Assembly (NCBI GenBank): GCA_947493335.1
Contig: CANLQO010000001.1
Location: 1,240,001-1,304,000 of the forward strand
Direction: 5' to 3'
Source of the DNA: an uncultured Paracoccaceae bacterium
Lineage (GTDB): Bacteria > Pseudomonadota > Alphaproteobacteria > Rhodobacterales > Rhodobacteraceae
Length of the DNA: 64,000 nucleotides
The notes under the pieces are model-generated. The model did no database searches. It worked only from the letters and a program-made list of their open reading frames with translations, and was not told the origin of the DNA. This document shows, in pieces, positions 61,017-64,000 of this stretch. The stretch's first letter is position 1, and each line of letters begins with the position of its first letter. The position numbers and the translations under genes are program-made.

Positions 61017-62177
61017 TCAGAATGCTACCAGCGGGACGCCGAAGTCGAAATTATCAGAAGACAATTCGGCCAGCGTCAGATCTTTGATCAAAACCCGTTG
61101 CCCTGTTGACGAACTTGTCCAAAGGACGTCGTCGCCAACTTCTGTCGACTGAGAAACGAAAGCGGCGAATGCTGCCGACGGATCAAGCCCACTGGTGTAC
61201 TCAATCGCCGTTTGAACGATCACATCCTCGAACGCATCAAAGTCGCGGATTGTCGAAATGTCACCCAGATTGCGCGATGCACCCGATGCCTCGAAAACCT
61301 CGGCGCCTTCGAACAGGAAGACGTCGGCGTCGTCGCCTCCGAAAATCTGATTTTGGCCAGAGCCAAAGGCGATCAGGTCGTTGCCCGCGCCGCCGCGCGC
61401 GATATCTCGCCCATCGCCTGTGTAAACTTGGTCGTCATTGGCACCGCCAAAGATCTTGTCATTACCATTCGACAGGATCAGTGTGTCGTTCCCCGTGCCG
61501 CCAAAGACGACGTCATCGCCTGATGTGCCGCCAAACGATACCATCGGATCATTGGCAAAGACAAAATCATCACCAGCACCTGCCCGGACCACGTCTGCAT
61601 CTTCCAGGAAAAAGATTAAATCGTTTCCGGCACCGGCATTGATAAAATCGTTGCCCTGTTCGCCGGTGATAAAGTCTTCACCCGCACCACCAAAAATGGA
61701 ATCTTCGCCAAAGCCGCCAATCAAGCCGTTACTGCCAGACCCGCCATAAAGCGCGTCGTTTCCCCCCAAACCAAACAGCGCCCCGTCAGCGCTCGCCTGC
61801 AGGACATCATTGCTGACGTCACTGCCGCCAAGATCCTCAATTCCGATGTCCACAAAGGTCGCGCCCTCAAAGTCGGTCAATACGGCGTAAAAAGCATCCG
61901 ATGGGTCGGTAGCAGCGAGTGTCCACAGAATACTGCCAATTGCGCCGCTCAGCGCAGGCACGCTGTCAACTGGCAGATCGCGCATGGCGACAAGTGTTAC
62001 ACCGTTCAGGCTGAACTGGATCGAGGTGATTGTGCCGGTAATTGGCACCATCAGGCCCGTGTCCGGGTCAATGCCATAGGTAAAGCCAGTGCCAAAGATA
62101 TTTGCCCCCGTAAACCCACTATCAAACTCACCCACACGAAAGAACGTCGGTAACGTCGCAATACTCATCAAAGCCAT
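61017..62177 (-). CDS. Hemolysin-type calcium-binding (RTX) protein
   Basis: A 386-residue acidic protein. The N-terminal part (about 1-125) is of unknown fold. From about 135 to 290 come at least eight RTX-type nonapeptide units (GLGGNDALYGGSG, GFGEDSIFGGAGEDFITGEQ, GGTGNDTLILSNGNDKIFGG), which bind calcium after secretion. The C-terminal 90 residues have TIRDFDAFEDVIV, as in other type I secreted RTX proteins. No secretion genes are adjacent. The gene has about 340 bases of upstream gap containing a candidate sRNA. Confidence 0.85.
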   Translation of the reverse strand: MALMSIATLPTFFRVGEFDSGFTGANIFGTGFTYGIDPDTGLMVPITGTITSIQFSLNGVTLVAMRDLPVDSVPALSGAIGSILWTLAATDPSDAFYAVLTDFEGATFVDIGIEDLGGSDVSNDVLQASADGALFGLGGNDALYGGSGSNGLIGGFGEDSIFGGAGEDFITGEQGNDFINAGAGNDLIFFLEDADVVRAGAGDDFVFANDPMVSFGGTSGDDVVFGGTGNDTLILSNGNDKIFGGANDDQVYTGDGRDIARGGAGNDLIAFGSGQNQIFGGDDADVFLFEGAEVFEASGASRNLGDISTIRDFDAFEDVIVQTAIEYTSGLDPSAAFAAFVSQSTEVGDDVLWTSSSTGQRVLIKDLTLAELSSDNFDFGVPLVAF

Positions 62178-62325
62178 TCAAAGTCTCCCAATTTTTGTTA
62201 ACGCCATCTGCTCAGAACGCGAACGCAAGGTCAACGCAGCGACATGGTTAACTGCGTCTGGTACGGGGCCGTTGTGCAAATGCATCAACAGGTTATCCAA
62301 CGTCGCTTGGCAACCACCCGATTGG

Positions 62326-62403
62326 CCAAAAAAAACGCCAGCACGAAGCTGGCGTTAAGTTATTGAGGCAGGTTTCATACAGGCAAGAAACCTATCGAGC
62401 AGT
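62326..62403 (-). ncRNA. Candidate small RNA with promoter and terminator
   Basis: On the minus strand TTGGCG (62438-62433), a 17-base spacer and TATAAA (62415-62410) make a good sigma-70-type promoter. About 75 bases downstream lies a perfect 9-bp terminator stem AACGCCAGC/GCTGGCGTT (62334-62342 and 62348-62356) followed by eight T. Between them AGGTTTC/GAAACCT (about 62369-62391) forms a first hairpin. The unit lies between the RTX gene and the yejA-like gene and reads towards the RTX gene, but the T-run ends it well before. No open frame of note is present. Targets are unknown. Confidence 0.5.
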
Positions 62404-62517
62404 GACGCCTTTATAAGCAATGACTTGCGTGCCGCCAAGCTAAAAGTTTGAAACTGCGCGCAACCCTCTTTACGCTCAACGTCAACGCACACAGGGACCA
62501 AGGGGATTGTCGCCAAA

Positions 62518-64000
62518 ATGTGGACAAATATTTTCCGTAGCTTTCGCCAGCTGACCGCCACATGCGCCATCGCATGCGCCGCCACCGCCGCAAGCGCCGA
62601 ACCGCAGCATGGCATAGCTATGTATGGCGACCCGGCCTTGCCACCTGATTTTGTGTCGCTGCCCTATGTGAACCCCGAGGCGCCCAAGGGCGGGCGCATC
62701 ATCACATCGGCCGTCGGCAGTTTTGACAGCATGAACCCCTACATCCAAAAAGGCTCTGTTCATTGGCAGTTGCGGTTCCTCATCGGCGAAAGTCTGATGG
62801 GACGGACCCTGGATGAACCCTTCTCCCTCTACGGGGTTCTGGCCTCTGGAATTGAAACCGGGCCGAATCGCGAATGGGTTGAGTTCACGCTGAACCCCGC
62901 CGCCCGATTCTCTGATGGAAGTCCGGTGACCGCCGAAGACGTGATCTGGTCGTTTGAGACGCTCGGCACAGAAGGCCACGGACGGTACCGCGGCTTTTGG
63001 GGAAAGGTCGAGAGCCTGACCGAAGTGCGCCCCGGCGTTGTCCGCTTTGAATTCAACACCGAAGACCGCGAACTGGCGCTTTTGGCGGGTCTGCGACCGA
63101 TCCTGAAAAAGGCGCAGTGGGACGGGATTGATTTCGCCGAAAGCGGATTGGACATCGTGCCGATCACCTCTTCGCCCTACGTGATCGACGATTTTGAGGC
63201 TGGGCGCTTCATCTCGCTCACCCGCAACCCGGACTACTGGGGCGCCGATATTCCGTTCCGCAAGGGCACCGCGAACCTTGATGAAATCCGGCTTGAATTC
63301 TTCGGCGATGAAACTGCAGCATTTGAGGCCTTCAAGACCGGCATCGTGAATTCCAACCGCGAATTCAACGTCGCCAAGTGGGAAAGCCAATATGACTTCC
63401 CCGCAACCGAAGCTGGCGATGTGGTCAAGTTTGTCCTGCCGCATCAACGCCCGTCGGGCATGACCGGTTTTGTGATGAACACCCGCCGCGATCAGTTTGC
63501 CGATTGGCGCGTGCGTGACGCGATGATCCAAGCGTTCAACTTTGAGTTCATCAATGAAGCGATGACCGGCAGCCAACAGCCGCGTATCACCTCCTACTGG
63601 TCAAACTCGCCTTTGGGCATGTCTCATGACGCCGCCTCTGGCCGCGTTCTGGAATTTCTCGAACCCTTCGCCGCTGATCTGACCCCGGGCACGATCGAGG
63701 GTTATAGCCTGCCGGTCGCCGATGGCACCGAACGCAATCGCGCCGGCACCGCCAAAGCGCTCGAAATGATGGATGCCGCTGGTTACACCATTCAGGACGG
63801 TGTGATGAAAAACGCCGCAGGCGAACCCTTCACTTTCCAGATCCTGCTAAAATCAGGGTCATCCGAAAACGCTGCGATTATCGACATGTTCGCTCAAAGC
63901 CTTGAGCGCATTGGCGTCACCGTTGATGTGCAAAGCGTCGACAGCGCCCAGTTCAAGGAACGCACCGACGCTTTCGATTTCGACATGACGTACTATCGTC
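62518..64000 (+). CDS. yejA: YejA-type extracellular solute-binding protein, partial
   Basis: The first 494 codons of a family 5 extracellular solute-binding protein; the gene runs past the window end. A signal peptide covers about 1-28 (ATCAIACAATAASAEPQ). The mature part has HGIAMYGDPALPPDFVSLPY, NPEAPKGGRIITSAVGSFDS, VTAEDVIWSFETLG and a YejA-like ITRN-type motif (SLTRNPDYWGADIPFRKG). YejA binds peptides such as microcin C for the YejABEF importer. Permease and ATPase genes probably follow beyond the window. Confidence 0.87.
   Translation, partial: MWTNIFRSFRQLTATCAIACAATAASAEPQHGIAMYGDPALPPDFVSLPYVNPEAPKGGRIITSAVGSFDSMNPYIQKGSVHWQLRFLIGESLMGRTLDEPFSLYGVLASGIETGPNREWVEFTLNPAARFSDGSPVTAEDVIWSFETLGTEGHGRYRGFWGKVESLTEVRPGVVRFEFNTEDRELALLAGLRPILKKAQWDGIDFAESGLDIVPITSSPYVIDDFEAGRFISLTRNPDYWGADIPFRKGTANLDEIRLEFFGDETAAFEAFKTGIVNSNREFNVAKWESQYDFPATEAGDVVKFVLPHQRPSGMTGFVMNTRRDQFADWRVRDAMIQAFNFEFINEAMTGSQQPRITSYWSNSPLGMSHDAASGRVLEFLEPFAADLTPGTIEGYSLPVADGTERNRAGTAKALEMMDAAGYTIQDGVMKNAAGEPFTFQILLKSGSSENAAIIDMFAQSLERIGVTVDVQSVDSAQFKERTDAFDFDMTYYR

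Noticed and set aside
62482-63576. A 364-codon open frame on the minus strand opposite the yejA-like gene
   Set aside because: The plus strand gives a signal peptide and clear solute-binding protein motifs; the antisense frame has none.

Overview
The window is a 64 kb stretch of a high-GC alphaproteobacterial chromosome, most likely from a marine Rhodobacteraceae (Roseobacter group). The evidence for this is the circularly permuted two-piece tmRNA with an alphaproteobacterial-type tag (ANDNHAPVAVAA), an SspB-type ClpXP adaptor, a full CtrA-type TTAA-N7-TTAA box, a pst-pho operon with an 11-bp-period Pho box, class II DAHP synthase, a DoeA-type ectoine hydrolase, a bdhA-patatin pair and a LuxR solo. 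Genus placement is inference.

Layout. 0-2.1 kb: tail of a sugar ABC permease, then cytochrome b561-like, SMP-30 lactonase and HbpS/GlcG-like genes. 2.2-11.6 kb: ectoine hydrolase and the phosphate regulon (phoB, phoU, pstB, pstA, pstC, pstS on the minus strand, then phoR), with an SGNH hydrolase gene wedged between pstS and phoR on the opposite strand. 11.8-17.6 kb: housekeeping block (PLP transsulfuration enzyme, gamma-carbonic anhydrase, gmk, yicC, a PAS-like protein, class II DAHP synthase). 17.8-26.6 kb: GlxA-type regulator, a Tae4-like amidase with a peptidoglycan-binding domain, and a branched-chain amino acid (Liv) transporter operon with three small secreted proteins threaded between its subunits.

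26.6-34 kb is a looser, partly AT-richer accessory region with long non-coding gaps: a DUF1439-like protein, a DUF4242-like secreted protein divergent from a CadC-like membrane transcription factor, a secreted protein of unknown function, a methyltransferase and an unknown helical protein. 34-39.7 kb: lysozyme-like protein, tmRNA, VWA (DUF1194) protein, chromate resistance (rhodanese-ChrB, ChrA) and SspB. 39.7-45.3 kb: an idonate/gluconate catabolic locus with a LacI-type regulator and two tandem GntR-like operators in the divergent promoter. 45.3-48.9 kb: acyl-CoA dehydrogenase, ACAD10/11-type phosphotransferase, aroQ and an orphan LuxR regulator. 48.9-52.6 kb: a candidate structured RNA with its own terminator, a protein of nine ~46-51 residue repeats, then tsf and rpsB.

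52.8-64 kb: GNAT enzyme, HupE-like and DUF4198 proteins with overlapping divergent start codons (putative metal uptake), psuK-psuG, DUF502, ArgO-type exporter, patatin, bdhA, a small RTX protein, a candidate sRNA, and the start of a YejA-type peptide-binding protein that runs off the end.

The most novel-looking items are the two candidate RNAs (48.99-49.2 kb and 62.33-62.40 kb), the tandem-repeat protein beside tsf, the small secreted proteins inside the Liv operon, and the peptidoglycan-binding Tae4-like amidase without an evident signal peptide or T6SS. No mobile element, prophage, CRISPR array, rRNA or tRNA was seen.
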